Assembly (NCBI GenBank): GCA_965242665.1
Contig: OZ251484.1
Location: 3,038,001-3,102,000, forward strand
Direction of reading: 5' to 3'
Length of the DNA stretch: 64,000 nt
From: VXLM01 sp965242665
GTDB lineage: Bacteria > Chloroflexota > Dehalococcoidia > Lucifugimonadales > VXLM01
Numbering within the stretch: the stretch's first letter is position 1; every line of letters begins with the position of its first letter. Shown here in pieces: positions 40,830 to 50,496 of this stretch. A program made the translations under genes and the position numbers. A model generated the notes under the pieces. The model searched no databases and had not been told where the DNA came from. It worked only from the letters and a program-made list of their open reading frames with translations.

Positions 40830-43595
40830 CTAGTCGACCGCCGCGGCCTCTGGAACTTGGCTGACCCGCACGCGGGTTAGGGGGAGTGTCTCGAAATCGA
40901 GCATCGGGTCGGGTTCCTTCGATGCTTCGATCTGCGTGATGCGATCGCCGAGGAGCAGCGTGGTCGATACCAACCCTCTGAATGGGCCGGAGAGTCGGGC
41001 GACGCCTCGCAGAGACTCCCGCTGCGAGGCGACATCCACCGTATCTCCCTCGCGGATGCCCAGCTCCTCGCCGTCATCGCGGTGCAGCTCGATGATCTGG
41101 CTGCGTCTTACGACGTTGCGCTTGCCGACTTTTTCGATGGTCGAGTCTTCGTCGTCGTGCAGCACCCGCCCCTTTGCGAGAACCAGCGGGTATTCGGTGT
41201 CCATCTCCGTGCCGCCGGCGGGTTCCGGCATGGTTATCGGCATCATTTGCGGGCGGTGCTGGTTGTCCTCATAGAGGATCTTGGTATCCGACATGTCCGC
41301 CGCGATGCACGGCCATTGGAGCCCGCCCGACTCGATCCGTCTATAGGTGATACCGCCATAGATTTCGACGATGTTGTTGATTTCGTCGAATACCGATTCG
41401 GCGTCCGGATGTTGGAAACCCTCTGCTCCCATCTCCCGTGCAATCCGGCTGATCGTTCGCCAGTCGGCGTCTTCTTCGCCCGTGCACGCGAGCGCTGGAC
41501 GGAGCAGCTGGATCCGGCGTTCGAGGTTCGTCATCGTTCCGTGGGTTTCTGCCAGTGTCGTCGATGGAATGACAACATGGGCGGCGTCGGTGATTTCGCT
41601 CGTGAAGGAATCGAACACGACGAGGAAGTCGATCTTTCGCAGCGCCTTGGTGAAGTCGTCGAGTTCTCCATTGGTGAAGTTTTGGCTATTTCCCAGCAGC
41701 ATGAGGGCGCGCACTTTGCCGCTCTCGATAGCCTGTGTGATCTGTGCGGCGGGTATTCCGGCGCTGGTCGGGGTAGGCGCTCGCCATACGCTTTCGATCT
41801 CTGACCGCGCTTCGTCGTCGACCGGCACGTATCCCGGTAGAAAGTCGGGGGACGCGCCCACGTCCCGGGCCCCTTGCTCGTTCGCGCCTTGGTAGAGGGG
41901 ATAGATCCCCGTCGCGGGACGGGAGACGTTGCCGCACGCCAGAGCGAGGTTTACGAGCGCGGTGACGCAATCCTCGCGGAGGTCAGGCTGTATCGTTTCG
42001 AGGCCGTAGAGCACCGCGCCCGGAGCGTTGTTGGCAAAGAGCCGCGCCGCTTCCTGCACGTCAGCGCGAGACAGTCCAGTGGCATCCTCGACTCGCAACA
42101 GATCGAAGTTCCAGAGGCTGTTCTTGAATTCCTGCACGCGGTCGCACTTGTCCGCAAGGAATGCGTGGTCGTCGAGCGACTCGTCGACGATCACGCGCAG
42201 CATTCCTCCGATGAGGGCGGTCTCGCTGCCGAGTTGCGGACGCAGCCACACATCGGCGAAACGGGTAAGCTCCGTCTCGCGCTGGTCGATGACTATCAGC
42301 TTGGCCCCCTCCTTTATCGCTTTCTTGATCGGTACGGCGACGACGTTTTGCTCCTCTGTCATGTTGCTCGATACGACCAGGAAGCACTTGGAATCGGCGA
42401 GATCCCAAATCGGGTTGGTGGCGGCTCGATAGCCTAACATGGTCTCCAGAGGAGGGAAGAGCTCGGGGCGCAGATTGGACGCTACGTCTACGTTGTTCGT
42501 GCCCATGACGACCCGGGCGAACTTTTGGGCGGTGTATAGGTCTTCGTTGGTGTTTCGTTCCGAGCCGATCACGGCGAATTGGTCACCCTTGAAATCCGAC
42601 AGCTTCTCAGCCGCGTGGTCGATTGCATCGATCGTCGACGCCTCCTGCAATTCGCCGTCGACGCGGATGAGGGCGGTCCGGAGACGCTGCTTGCTGTTGA
42701 CGTAGTCGAGCCCGAACTTGCCCTTGAAGCACAATTGGCCTTGATTCGGCTGTCCGTGTCTGTCTCCGACTGTGCGGATCAAGCGGTTGCGTTTGCCCAC
42801 CTCCATGGTTACTGTGCATCCGACCGGACAGTTGGTGCATGCGCTGGTTACCTTCTTTTCGGCCTTGTCCCACTTGTAGACGCGCTCCACGAGCGCCCCG
42901 GTAGGGCACACGTCGATACATGCTCCGCAGAATTCGCAGCCCGATTCGAGGAGGGAGGAGCCTTTGGACGTCCCGATGAGGCTCTTGCCGCCTCGTTCGA
43001 CGAACGCGAGCGCGTCGTCCCCTCGAATTTCGCTGCAGATTCGCACGCATCGACCGCATACGATGCACAAGTTCAAGTCCATATCCCAGAACGGGTCTGC
43101 TACCGACTGCGGCAAGTGTCGGTTGTTGTACGTGAGCTCCGTGTCCAAATCCATTTCGAGCCATCGGACGGTGTCCTTGAGCTCGCAGCGCTCGTTCTTT
43201 GGACACGTGACGCATCGATCGTTGACGCCGACGTGCCGCAGGCAAATGTCCTCTGGGCCGCAGAGTTCGATGCGGTGGCAGTTTAGGCATCCATGAGGGT
43301 GCTCGGAGATGAGCAAGTCCATGATGCCGCGCCGCAGATCGGTCACGGCGTCTGTCTTGGTGCGCACGACCATACCGGGGCCGATGGATACGGTGCAGGA
43401 TGCGACGGTCGCAGTTCCTCGAGGCCCGTCGATCTCGACGACGCACATGCGGCACGCCCCAAAGGACTTCATGCCAGGGTAGTAGCAAAGGTAGGGAACG
43501 TAAGCTCCTGCGTCCATAGCGGCTTGGAGGACGTTGGTGCCTGCCTTTGCGCTTACTTCCTTTCCGTCGATTGTGATTGTGATGTCGTCTGCCAT
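40830..43595 (-). CDS. nuoG: NADH-quinone oxidoreductase subunit G-like molybdopterin/iron-sulfur protein
   Basis: 921 residues. The N-terminal 2Fe-2S ligands are CYYPGMKSFGACRMC then ASC. The His/Cys 4Fe-4S domain is HPHGCLNCHRIELCGPEDICLRH. A 2x4Fe-4S segment follows (LCIVCGRCVRICSEIRG, CEFCGACIDVCPTGAL), then the CTNCPVGCTVTMEVG cluster and a molybdopterin-oxidoreductase fold. At the place where formate dehydrogenases carry the catalytic Cys/Sec-His, this protein reads NLRPELFPP, so it is not a formate dehydrogenase. It likely passes electrons from NuoF to a quinone-reducing or other partner. NuoA-D and H-N are not in this window. Confidence 0.88.
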   Translation of the reverse strand: MADDITITIDGKEVSAKAGTNVLQAAMDAGAYVPYLCYYPGMKSFGACRMCVVEIDGPRGTATVASCTVSIGPGMVVRTKTDAVTDLRRGIMDLLISEHPHGCLNCHRIELCGPEDICLRHVGVNDRCVTCPKNERCELKDTVRWLEMDLDTELTYNNRHLPQSVADPFWDMDLNLCIVCGRCVRICSEIRGDDALAFVERGGKSLIGTSKGSSLLESGCEFCGACIDVCPTGALVERVYKWDKAEKKVTSACTNCPVGCTVTMEVGKRNRLIRTVGDRHGQPNQGQLCFKGKFGLDYVNSKQRLRTALIRVDGELQEASTIDAIDHAAEKLSDFKGDQFAVIGSERNTNEDLYTAQKFARVVMGTNNVDVASNLRPELFPPLETMLGYRAATNPIWDLADSKCFLVVSSNMTEEQNVVAVPIKKAIKEGAKLIVIDQRETELTRFADVWLRPQLGSETALIGGMLRVIVDESLDDHAFLADKCDRVQEFKNSLWNFDLLRVEDATGLSRADVQEAARLFANNAPGAVLYGLETIQPDLREDCVTALVNLALACGNVSRPATGIYPLYQGANEQGARDVGASPDFLPGYVPVDDEARSEIESVWRAPTPTSAGIPAAQITQAIESGKVRALMLLGNSQNFTNGELDDFTKALRKIDFLVVFDSFTSEITDAAHVVIPSTTLAETHGTMTNLERRIQLLRPALACTGEEDADWRTISRIAREMGAEGFQHPDAESVFDEINNIVEIYGGITYRRIESGGLQWPCIAADMSDTKILYEDNQHRPQMMPITMPEPAGGTEMDTEYPLVLAKGRVLHDDEDSTIEKVGKRNVVRRSQIIELHRDDGEELGIREGDTVDVASQRESLRGVARLSGPFRGLVSTTLLLGDRITQIEASKEPDPMLDFETLPLTRVRVSQVPEAAAVD

Positions 43596-43695
43596 TCGGC
43601 AACTCCAGATTATTTCAACGGTGATTCCCGTGATTCCCTTGTAGCGGACGGCAGCGCGTCCGAATTGGCGCGGCTCCGATCTGCGCGGACTATCC

Positions 43696-45450
43696 TCATG
43701 ATACGAATTCGATTGGTTGCTCTTGCACGAAGTCTTCTCCGTAGGGGCGCGTCGCCTTCGGTGAATAGAACCTCGTCGATGTCCGCCCGGTAGGATCGCG
43801 CCGCTCGGTTACGTGCGCCTCGAACTCATCGCGGAAGTGCGTGAGAGCCGAGCTTATGGGATTGAATCCTAGCTGTCCGTGCGCGCAAAGAGAACCGATC
43901 TTCATGGTAGACCCGACCCGTTCGCACGCTTCCAAGTCTCCGGGCCTCCCTTCGAACCGCGCGATTCGTTCTACCAAGTCGAGCATCTGCGTCATGCCGA
44001 GTCTGCACGGAAAGCACTTCCCGCACGATTCATATTGGCAAAACGCGACGAGTACCCGTATCAGATCGACGACCGAGGCGTCTTCGTCGCCGACGATTAT
44101 CCCGCCAGACCCGAACATGGCTCCCGCTTTCTGCATCTCGTCGAAGTCGATGTGCAATTCGAGGCTGTCCAGACCGATTACGCCCCCGAGGGGGCCGCCC
44201 GTCTGTAGAAGCTTCAGCCGCTTGCCGTTCGGGACGCCGCCACCAATCTCGTCGATGACGCTTCCCATGGTGATGCCCATCTCGACCTCGTATATGCCCG
44301 GGTACGTCACGTTGCCCGTGAGGCAGGTGATTGCGGTGCCGGCGCTGCTGCTCGACCCGATGTTCGCGAACCACTCGCCGCCGTTCAAGACGATCTGAGG
44401 GGCGTATGAGAAGGTCTTTACGTTGTTGATGGTCGTTGGCTTGTTCCAGAGTCCGGCGGCGGCAGGGAAGGGAGGCTTGAAGCGCGGCATGGAGCGCTTG
44501 CCCTCGATGGCTTCCATCATCCCCGTCTCTTCCCCTGCGACGTAGGAGTCTCCCGTCAGCGCCACTTCGATATCGAAATCGAAGTCGCTGCCGAGGATGT
44601 TCTTGCCGAGGATGTTGGCGTCGTATGCGTCGCGGATGGCCTTCTCGACGCGGTCGATCGGCCCGTCGTGTCCGTGTCGGACGAATACATAGCCGTTCGT
44701 GGCGGATGTTGCATACCCCGCGAGGATCATTCCTTCCAACAGAGTGTGCGGGTCGCTCTCCAGTATTGCCTTGTCGTTGAAGGCCCCAGGGTCGCCCTCC
44801 TCGCAGTTGCAGGCGATGTACTTGACCGGCCCCGGCGAATTGACCATGAAGCTCCACTTGACGCCCGCAGGAAATCCCGCGCCGCCTCTTCCCTTGAGAT
44901 TGGACGTCTTCATCTCGTCTATCACATCGCCCGGCTCCATGGAGAATAGCGCCTTGTTCAAGGCCGCGTATCCGTCGTTCGCTATGTACTGCAAGATGTC
45001 GCCGGGAGCGATGTGTCCGGCGTTCCGCATGGCGATGCGCCGCTGCATCGAGTACTGCGGCATTGAGTTCAGATCTGGCACGCCGTCGATGGCGTCGTCG
45101 CCAAGATAGGCAAACGCGAGATGCCTGGGGACGCGGTCGCCGATGATATATTCGTCGATGATGGTCGCTGCGTCCTCCGGGGCGACGCGGTGGAACAGCA
45201 GGCGGGATCTGCCCGGCTTGAGCACGTCCACGATCGGCTCGGCGTATGAGAGGCCGAGCGTGCCAACCTCGTCAACCGCCGCGTCGACGTTCCGCGAACG
45301 CAGATGGGAGCGCAGAGCGTCCAACACCTCCAGCGCGCCAGCCGCCTGGCCGTTCAACTCCGTGCCGACGCGAATCCACGCACGGTCTCCCTCCGTCAAC
45401 TCCTGCCAGCGTTGGCGGGCCCTCTCCCGTATATCTTCGTATGCTCCCAC
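43696..45450 (-). CDS. nuoF: NADH dehydrogenase subunit F (flavoprotein)
   Basis: 584 residues. An N-terminal thioredoxin-like extension of ~120 residues precedes the Complex1_51K domain. NADH and FMN contacts are LKGRGGAGFPAGVKWSFM, ACNCEEGDPGAFNDKAILESDPHTLLEGM and ALTGDSYVAGEETGMMEAIEG. The SLBB domain follows (TYPGIYEVEMGITMGSVIDEIGGG), then the N3 4Fe-4S ligands ESCGKCFPCR with the fourth cysteine in SLCAHGQLG. It oxidises NADH and feeds NuoG. It is preceded by nuoE (36-bp gap) and followed by nuoG (100-bp gap). The fused N-terminal extension resembles HoxF/HndC-type diaphorase subunits. Confidence 0.93.
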   Translation of the reverse strand: MGAYEDIRERARQRWQELTEGDRAWIRVGTELNGQAAGALEVLDALRSHLRSRNVDAAVDEVGTLGLSYAEPIVDVLKPGRSRLLFHRVAPEDAATIIDEYIIGDRVPRHLAFAYLGDDAIDGVPDLNSMPQYSMQRRIAMRNAGHIAPGDILQYIANDGYAALNKALFSMEPGDVIDEMKTSNLKGRGGAGFPAGVKWSFMVNSPGPVKYIACNCEEGDPGAFNDKAILESDPHTLLEGMILAGYATSATNGYVFVRHGHDGPIDRVEKAIRDAYDANILGKNILGSDFDFDIEVALTGDSYVAGEETGMMEAIEGKRSMPRFKPPFPAAAGLWNKPTTINNVKTFSYAPQIVLNGGEWFANIGSSSSAGTAITCLTGNVTYPGIYEVEMGITMGSVIDEIGGGVPNGKRLKLLQTGGPLGGVIGLDSLELHIDFDEMQKAGAMFGSGGIIVGDEDASVVDLIRVLVAFCQYESCGKCFPCRLGMTQMLDLVERIARFEGRPGDLEACERVGSTMKIGSLCAHGQLGFNPISSALTHFRDEFEAHVTERRDPTGRTSTRFYSPKATRPYGEDFVQEQPIEFVS

Positions 45451-45486
45451 GTGATCCTCTCTCGCCTCTCCTGTTCGAGAACGTGA

Positions 45487-45969
45487 CTAATGCGGCTCGT
45501 CGCCGATGCCGTCGATGAGCGCCCCGGCGCGCTCCGGAGTCATCCTCCCTCGCAGCCGGTGGTCGATGCTGATGACCGGCGCCTGTGCGCACGCCCCAAG
45601 GCAAGTGTTGTAGCGAACGGTCAATCTCCCGTCCGCAGTCTCTCCTTCGCCGTCCAGCCCCGCATGTTCCAATGCCCGTTCGATGATAGCAGCAGCGCCG
45701 CGAAGGTGGCAGCTCGGCCCCCAACATATCTCGACGGCGTGCGCCCCCGGCGGGGTGAACCGAAAGTTCTTGTAGAAGGACGCTACCCCCCACACCTCGT
45801 TGACGCTCGACTCCGTGAAGGCCGCAACCTCTTGGACGGCCTCCTCGGGAATGTAGCCGAGCGCGTCTTGGGCCGCAAGCAAGGAAGAGAGGACGGTAAC
45901 GGTAGGGCGCGGCTGATGCGTAATGGCCTCTCGGACGCGCTCCCGCAGATCTTCGTTGACGACGGTCAA
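45487..45969 (-). CDS. nuoE: NADH dehydrogenase subunit E (2Fe-2S thioredoxin-like)
   Basis: 160 residues, normal length. A helical N-terminus (LLAAQDALGYIPEEAVQEVAAFTESSVNEVWGVASFYKNF) precedes the four cluster ligands CWGPSC and YNTCLGACAQAPV. It carries the N1a cluster of the NADH-oxidising module with NuoF. It is first gene of the operon nuoE-nuoF-nuoG-zinc-ribbon membrane protein. A candidate promoter lies 37 bp upstream. Confidence 0.93.
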   Translation of the reverse strand: MTVVNEDLRERVREAITHQPRPTVTVLSSLLAAQDALGYIPEEAVQEVAAFTESSVNEVWGVASFYKNFRFTPPGAHAVEICWGPSCHLRGAAAIIERALEHAGLDGEGETADGRLTVRYNTCLGACAQAPVISIDHRLRGRMTPERAGALIDGIGDEPH

Positions 45970-46005
45970 GGAATCAAGCCTCAGTCTCGTAAAACGTTCG
46001 CGTCA

Positions 46006-46034
46006 ATCATAGCACAACCACCACTCCGCAACAA
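46006..46034 (-). promoter_or_regulatory. Candidate sigma-70-type promoter for nuoE
   Basis: Minus-strand -35 TTGTTG (46029-46034) and -10 TATGAT (46006-46011) are separated by exactly 17 nt. Transcription would start near 45999, about 30 nt before the nuoE start. The remainder of the 45970-46386 gap holds a dispersed motif copy at 46053-46072 and REP cluster 2. Confidence 0.4.
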
Positions 46035-46084
46035 CGCAACGCCCCCTCACAGATTCCGCTCGATCTATCCACACCAGCCGCCCC

Positions 46085-46245
46085 CGTCCCGTCATCCCCA
46101 CACCCTCCCACGTCCTTCCCACGCGGCCCGCCCCGTCATTCCCGCACTCACCCACGTCATTCCCGCCTCTGCCTACGTCATCCCCGCGGCAAGTCCCGTC
46201 ATTCCCGCACCCTCCCACGTCCTTCCCGCGAAGGCGGGAATCTAG
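46085..46245 (+). repeat. REP-like cluster 2
   Basis: About seven degenerate CGTCATTCCCGC-type units end with the hairpin TTCCCGC-GAAG-GCGGGAA (46223-46240). It lies between the divergent nuoE and VWA/TolB genes. Open frames across it (SRLRGKDV-like translations) are not genes. Confidence 0.85.
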
Positions 46246-46386
46246 CCCCCCGCATCCGCCGCGCCTCATAGGAATACATCGCCCCGGCAAGAGGAAACGA
46301 AACCGACGATTGCCCTGATATGTCCCGTGCGGGATAGTATGATAAGATACTTCCCGTCATTCAATGGAGGGAGAAGTGGAAGAGAC

Positions 46387-48996
46387 ATGTTCCGTGTAGT
46401 CGTCGGTGTTGCGGCGCTCATGGCGGCAGCACTCGTTGCGTGCGGGGATAGCGCCCCAGAGGTCGACTTGGAAGCCACCGTCGATGCACAAGTCGCCGCA
46501 AGACTTGACGCCCGGGCCACCAGTCAAGCAGTCATAGATGCGAGCATCCAGGCAACCGTCGAAGCTGGACTGTCTCCTTCGCCTACCTTCACCTTGATCT
46601 CAACGCAAACGAACACGCCGGTTTCGGCTGATACCTTGACGGGTGTGCCGACCGCAACTTGGACAATGGCGGCGACACATATTCCGACTGTGACGAATAC
46701 TCCTGCGCCTACGCCGGTTCCGACGGACACGGCTATACCGGTTCCGACCAATACGCCAACCCCGATTCTGACGAATACTCCTGCGCCTACGCCGGTTCCG
46801 ACGGACACGGCTATACCGGTTCCGACCAATACGCCAACCCCTGTCATTCCGCCTACTCCAACACCGGCTCCAATCAGGGAGGTCAACTTCGCTGGGGTGG
46901 TGACCAATACGAACACACCGAGCCAGGTGCAGGTCGTGTTTGCGCTGCGAGACCAGAATGGGCGGTCGATCGTTCTGCCAGCGGATGAGGTACAGCGCGG
47001 TCTCAAAGTGTACGAGCGCGGACCCGACACCGACGCTTGGGAAGAGATCGGCTATGCGGAGACGAGCTTCTTCGTTCACACCGCGGAGAACATCGACTTG
47101 GAAGTGGTGTTCGTGTTGGATTTCACGAACGGCATGTCCGCGGCGAGGCTTGCGGACGGCAGGAACGGCATCCAGGCCATGCTGGGCGCATTCGACTCCG
47201 CGCTCGCAGTGTTGCCGGCCGCGCACCGCATCGGAGTCGTAGAGTTCCACGACCGGAACGACAGGCCAACAGTCTTGTCCGGGCTCACGACGGATCGGCA
47301 GGCGGTGCGGCAGAGCGTCGAGCGCTTCTCCCGCAGCGATTTCGACTCCGGATCGTCACGCGTATGGGATAGCATCGTCACTGCTTCCGACCTCTTCTCC
47401 TCGCCCAGCGAGAATCCGCGCGCGGTGCGCGTCGTCGTGTTCTTGTCCAACGGGCGGGACACGAGCAGCGAGACCCTGCGAGACGGAGCTGCGGAGTACG
47501 CCCAACAGCGGGGCGTGCAGTTGTACGCTCTGGGCGTCGGAGAGGTATTCCAAGAGGCGCAGCTGCGCGCATCTGCCCAATCGACTGGCGGCGCGTACTA
47601 CTCCGCCAGCGACCTGTCCCTCCTGCAAGAACAGATCCAGATCCTCGTGAGCGACCTGCACGGGCAATATCAACTCACGTACATCACTCTGCGGAGGACG
47701 GGCGAGTACGAAACGCGGATAGTATTGGAACTCAGAAATCTTGAGGGCGATACGGTAGTCGGTCCGTTCGACATGGCTCAGTTCTTCGGGCCCGACAATC
47801 GCGGCGAGATCGTATTCGATCCGCCGTCGTTCGATATAGAGTCGGGAGTTTCAACGGTGTTCATGCGCGCGCTGCATGTTCCGCGCAACATCGACCGCAT
47901 TCGGTTCAAGCTGGATACGTCCAATCTCTCGTCCGTTGATTTGGTGACAAAGAAAAACGGCGGCTTGTTGGAAGGTTGGACACTCTCCGGGCCCGACGCG
48001 GACGGGTACTACGACGCCTCGTCGCAGACGCCGCTGGAGTTTGGCAACGTAGGGCTGCTGTTCGCACTAACCTTCTCGTCAGAGAGCATTCCCGACGTAC
48101 CAGTTGAGTTCGACAACACGATCTACACCGGAGAGAAAAGCATTCGGTATCCGAAGATACTCGCCATAGCCCCGCTTCCGACCCTGACTGGTCGGATCGC
48201 GTTCTCGTCCACCAGAGGCTCGAGTCAGAACATCTACGTGATGAACGCGGACGGGTCGAACGTAACCCAGCTGACAAATCACCTCGGGTCGACAAGATTT
48301 CCCGCGTGGTCGCCGGACGGCCAGCGCATCGCGTTCTCCTACTATCAGAACGGGTCTTTTGATATCTACGTGATGAACGCGGACGGGACGAACGTAACCC
48401 AGCTAACGAATCAACCCGGGAGAGAATGGTTTCCCGCGTGGTCGCCGGACGGCCAGCGCATCGCGTTCTCTTCCTATCAGGGCGAGAATTCGGACATCTA
48501 CGTGATGAACGCGGACGGGACGAACGTAACCCAGCTGACGAATCATCCGAGTAGTGGATCGGAGCTCGCGTGGTCGCCGGACGGCCAGCGCATCATGTTC
48601 TCTTCCTATCAGGGCGAGAATTCGGACATCTACGTGATGAATGCGGATGGGTCGAACGTAACCCAGTTGACGCATCGACCGGGAATAGCCCAGATGCCGG
48701 CATGGTCGCCGGACGGGCGGCGTATAGCGTTCGTGTCCGACTGGGACAGCAACTTCTACGTCAGCAGCATCTACGTGATGAACGCGGACGGGTCGAACGT
48801 AAACCAGCTGACGCATAACCTGGGGATAAATTGGGAGCCAGAATGGTCGCCGGATGGCCGGCGGATAGCGTTTGCCTGCCTTCGAGACGGGGGCGAGAAT
48901 TGGGACATCTATGTGATGAACGCGGATGGGTCAAACGTAACCCAGCTAACGAACCACCCGGGGTATGACTGGGGCCCCGCATGGACTGCAGAGTAG
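46387..48996 (+). CDS. Lipoprotein with VWA domain and TolB-type beta-propeller
   Basis: About 869 residues from MFRVVVGVAALMAAALVACG, whose lipobox VAC predicts lipid anchoring. The stalk has ATVDAQVAARLDARA and IQATVEAG, the same motif as in the protease at 14738-16753. A Thr/Pro-rich linker follows, containing a 25-aa unit duplicated in tandem. A VWA domain comes next: VVFVLDFTNGMSA in place of the DxSxS MIDAS, then RVVVFLSNGRDTS. The C-terminal half is a beta-sandwich plus six WD40-like/TolB repeats of the type DIYVMNADGSNVTQLTNHPG...PAWSPDGQRIAFSS. It is a cell-surface binding or sensing protein. The altered MIDAS (DFTNG) may weaken metal binding. Confidence 0.8.
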   Translation: MFRVVVGVAALMAAALVACGDSAPEVDLEATVDAQVAARLDARATSQAVIDASIQATVEAGLSPSPTFTLISTQTNTPVSADTLTGVPTATWTMAATHIPTVTNTPAPTPVPTDTAIPVPTNTPTPILTNTPAPTPVPTDTAIPVPTNTPTPVIPPTPTPAPIREVNFAGVVTNTNTPSQVQVVFALRDQNGRSIVLPADEVQRGLKVYERGPDTDAWEEIGYAETSFFVHTAENIDLEVVFVLDFTNGMSAARLADGRNGIQAMLGAFDSALAVLPAAHRIGVVEFHDRNDRPTVLSGLTTDRQAVRQSVERFSRSDFDSGSSRVWDSIVTASDLFSSPSENPRAVRVVVFLSNGRDTSSETLRDGAAEYAQQRGVQLYALGVGEVFQEAQLRASAQSTGGAYYSASDLSLLQEQIQILVSDLHGQYQLTYITLRRTGEYETRIVLELRNLEGDTVVGPFDMAQFFGPDNRGEIVFDPPSFDIESGVSTVFMRALHVPRNIDRIRFKLDTSNLSSVDLVTKKNGGLLEGWTLSGPDADGYYDASSQTPLEFGNVGLLFALTFSSESIPDVPVEFDNTIYTGEKSIRYPKILAIAPLPTLTGRIAFSSTRGSSQNIYVMNADGSNVTQLTNHLGSTRFPAWSPDGQRIAFSYYQNGSFDIYVMNADGTNVTQLTNQPGREWFPAWSPDGQRIAFSSYQGENSDIYVMNADGTNVTQLTNHPSSGSELAWSPDGQRIMFSSYQGENSDIYVMNADGSNVTQLTHRPGIAQMPAWSPDGRRIAFVSDWDSNFYVSSIYVMNADGSNVNQLTHNLGINWEPEWSPDGRRIAFACLRDGGENWDIYVMNADGSNVTQLTNHPGYDWGPAWTAE

Positions 48997-49013
48997 TGGG
49001 TGCAGTGTCTGCG

Positions 49014-49144
49014 GCGATACAAAACGGGCGAGGAGCATTCCTTCTCCGGCGGTAGCGGACGGCGTCGTCTACTTTGAATCATTCAGCTTCACCGACGACC
49101 AACTCCCGTTCTACGTGTACGCAGTGGATACGAGGGGACGGTAG
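49014..49144 (+). pseudogene. Single PQQ-repeat remnant
   Basis: One frame gives RYKTGE; another, after a shift, gives SPAVADGVVYF then FYVYAVDTRGR and a stop. This is one unit of the PQQ repeat array (compare RYKTGGDV, SSPAVVDGVVYIGS, YLYAVDAGR at 13664-13800) with an 8-residue insert. It lies between the VWA/TolB gene and REP cluster 3 and has no start codon. Confidence 0.6.
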
Positions 49145-49218
49145 GGGGCGCATAGCCAAGAGATAAGCCGCACCACAGATATCCTGTTCTCTTCAACTGA
49201 ATGCGTGGGGGCAGGTTG

Positions 49219-49362
49219 CTAGATTCCCGCCTTCGCGGGAATGACGTGAGGGTGCGGGAATGATGTGAGGGTGCGGGAATGACGTAGACGGGTGCGGGAA
49301 TGAAGTGAGGGTGCGGGAATGACGTAGACGGGGTGCGGGAATGACGTGAGGGGGCGCTGGAA
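49219..49362 (-). repeat. REP-like cluster 3
   Basis: The inverted form of clusters 1, 2 and 4: hairpin TTCCCGC-CTTC-GCGGGAA at 49224-49241, then about six units of GTGCGGGAATGACGTGAGG type. It follows the PQQ remnant and ends just before the stop of the CaCA exchanger gene. Confidence 0.85.
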
Positions 49363-49377
49363 CGAGGCCGGAATGCG

Positions 49378-50376
49378 CTAGGCTAGGGTGAACACGAGCA
49401 CGCTGACGGCGGTGTAGAGGCCGATGAGGGATACGGCCTCCCAGGTGAACCGGCGCGGTCGGACGTCTCGGTTGGTCTTCATGAGTGCGGCGATGGCTAT
49501 GATGGTCATGAGGACTGCGAACGCGGCCGTGAGTTGATGGATCTGCGCGATTCCGTTCCAGATAGGTCCTTGGGTATACGCTGCGTCGTCGAGGAAGATC
49601 ACGAATCCCATGTTGAACAGGTTGCTGCCCAGGACGTTCGAGATGGCTAGTTCTGGCGCGGCGATGCGAATTGCGGCGTAGGAGGCCGCGAGCTCCGGCA
49701 GCGATGTGCTAATGGCCAGGAACTGCGTTCCGACGAAGCTGGTCTCCCAGCCCATCGCGTCTGCCACCCGTTCACCCGTGATTGCAAGGATGACCCCGGC
49801 TGCGACGATTCCCAACATGGTGGCGGTGTATATCGCCGACGCGCGCTTCATGGTCATGTCGAGTTGCGATGCGTCGGGTTCTTCGGTTGGCCCCCCTTGT
49901 CGGTAGATCATGAACATGCCCGCGAGGAAGACCGCGAACAACAACAGGGATAGCGGACTAATCGGCCAACCTGCGGCGAATTCGAATGTGTTGTGCGCGG
50001 CCATTGCTGCGATAGTCACCGATATGACGCCTATTCCGAAGAGTCCGACGAGAATTGGGCCCCGTCCGACTGCTGCCAAGATCGGCCCGTTGCGCCACGA
50101 CAAGTCCAATATGCCGATGATTACGAGGTTGACGAGGTTGCTCCCGAAGGCGTCTCCAACGGCGAGGTCCGGCTCGCCTACCAAGCGGATCGAGCTGATT
50201 CCGGTCACCAGTTCCGGCAGGGATGTGGCCGTTGCCAGCATGAGGACTCCTGCGAAGGATCTGCCGATGCCGGTTCGGAAGGCGATGACGTCGGCCGAGG
50301 AAACGAGGAAGCGAGAGAGCAGCAGGATGGCCGCTCCCGCGCCGACGAGCAGCAGCCAATAGATGGCGAGTGTCAA
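49378..50376 (-). CDS. Calcium/sodium:cation antiporter family protein (CaCA)
   Basis: 332 residues, about ten hydrophobic segments. The two inverted alpha repeats that define the family are ATATSLPELVTGISS with GDAFGSNLVNLVII, and AISTSLPELAASYAAIR with ISNVLGSNLFNMGF. These carry the ion-binding Glu (SLPEL) and Asn residues. An acidic cytoplasmic loop (GGPTEEPDASQLDM) lies between the halves. It exchanges Ca2+ or another divalent for Na+ or H+ across the inner membrane. Start is TTG 50376. No partner gene is evident. Confidence 0.9.
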   Translation of the reverse strand: MTLAIYWLLLVGAGAAILLLSRFLVSSADVIAFRTGIGRSFAGVLMLATATSLPELVTGISSIRLVGEPDLAVGDAFGSNLVNLVIIGILDLSWRNGPILAAVGRGPILVGLFGIGVISVTIAAMAAHNTFEFAAGWPISPLSLLLFAVFLAGMFMIYRQGGPTEEPDASQLDMTMKRASAIYTATMLGIVAAGVILAITGERVADAMGWETSFVGTQFLAISTSLPELAASYAAIRIAAPELAISNVLGSNLFNMGFVIFLDDAAYTQGPIWNGIAQIHQLTAAFAVLMTIIAIAALMKTNRDVRPRRFTWEAVSLIGLYTAVSVLVFTLA

Positions 50377-50496
50377 GGGGTGCCTTTTCTCAAGTGCGGC
50401 ATAAGGTTTGCGCCTCTTGCCGAGAGGTATTCACGCAGGGCCGGTATTGTACACGTTGGAGCGCGGAAATTCTAGGGCGGACTTGCACGGCAGCCA

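Noticed and set aside
40830..43595. NAD-dependent formate dehydrogenase alpha subunit
   Set aside because: The catalytic Cys/Sec-His site is replaced by NLRPELFPP, so only the electron-transfer (NuoG-like) reading is supported.
46003..46290. Open frames with SRLRGKDV/GNDVG-type peptides over the repeat clusters
   Set aside because: These are translations of REP-like repeats, a common source of false genes. The same peptide appears at each cluster.
49219..49362. CRISPR array
   Set aside because: Units are ~20 bp, degenerate and nearly contiguous, without spacer-length unique sequences and without cas genes. They are REP-like repeats.
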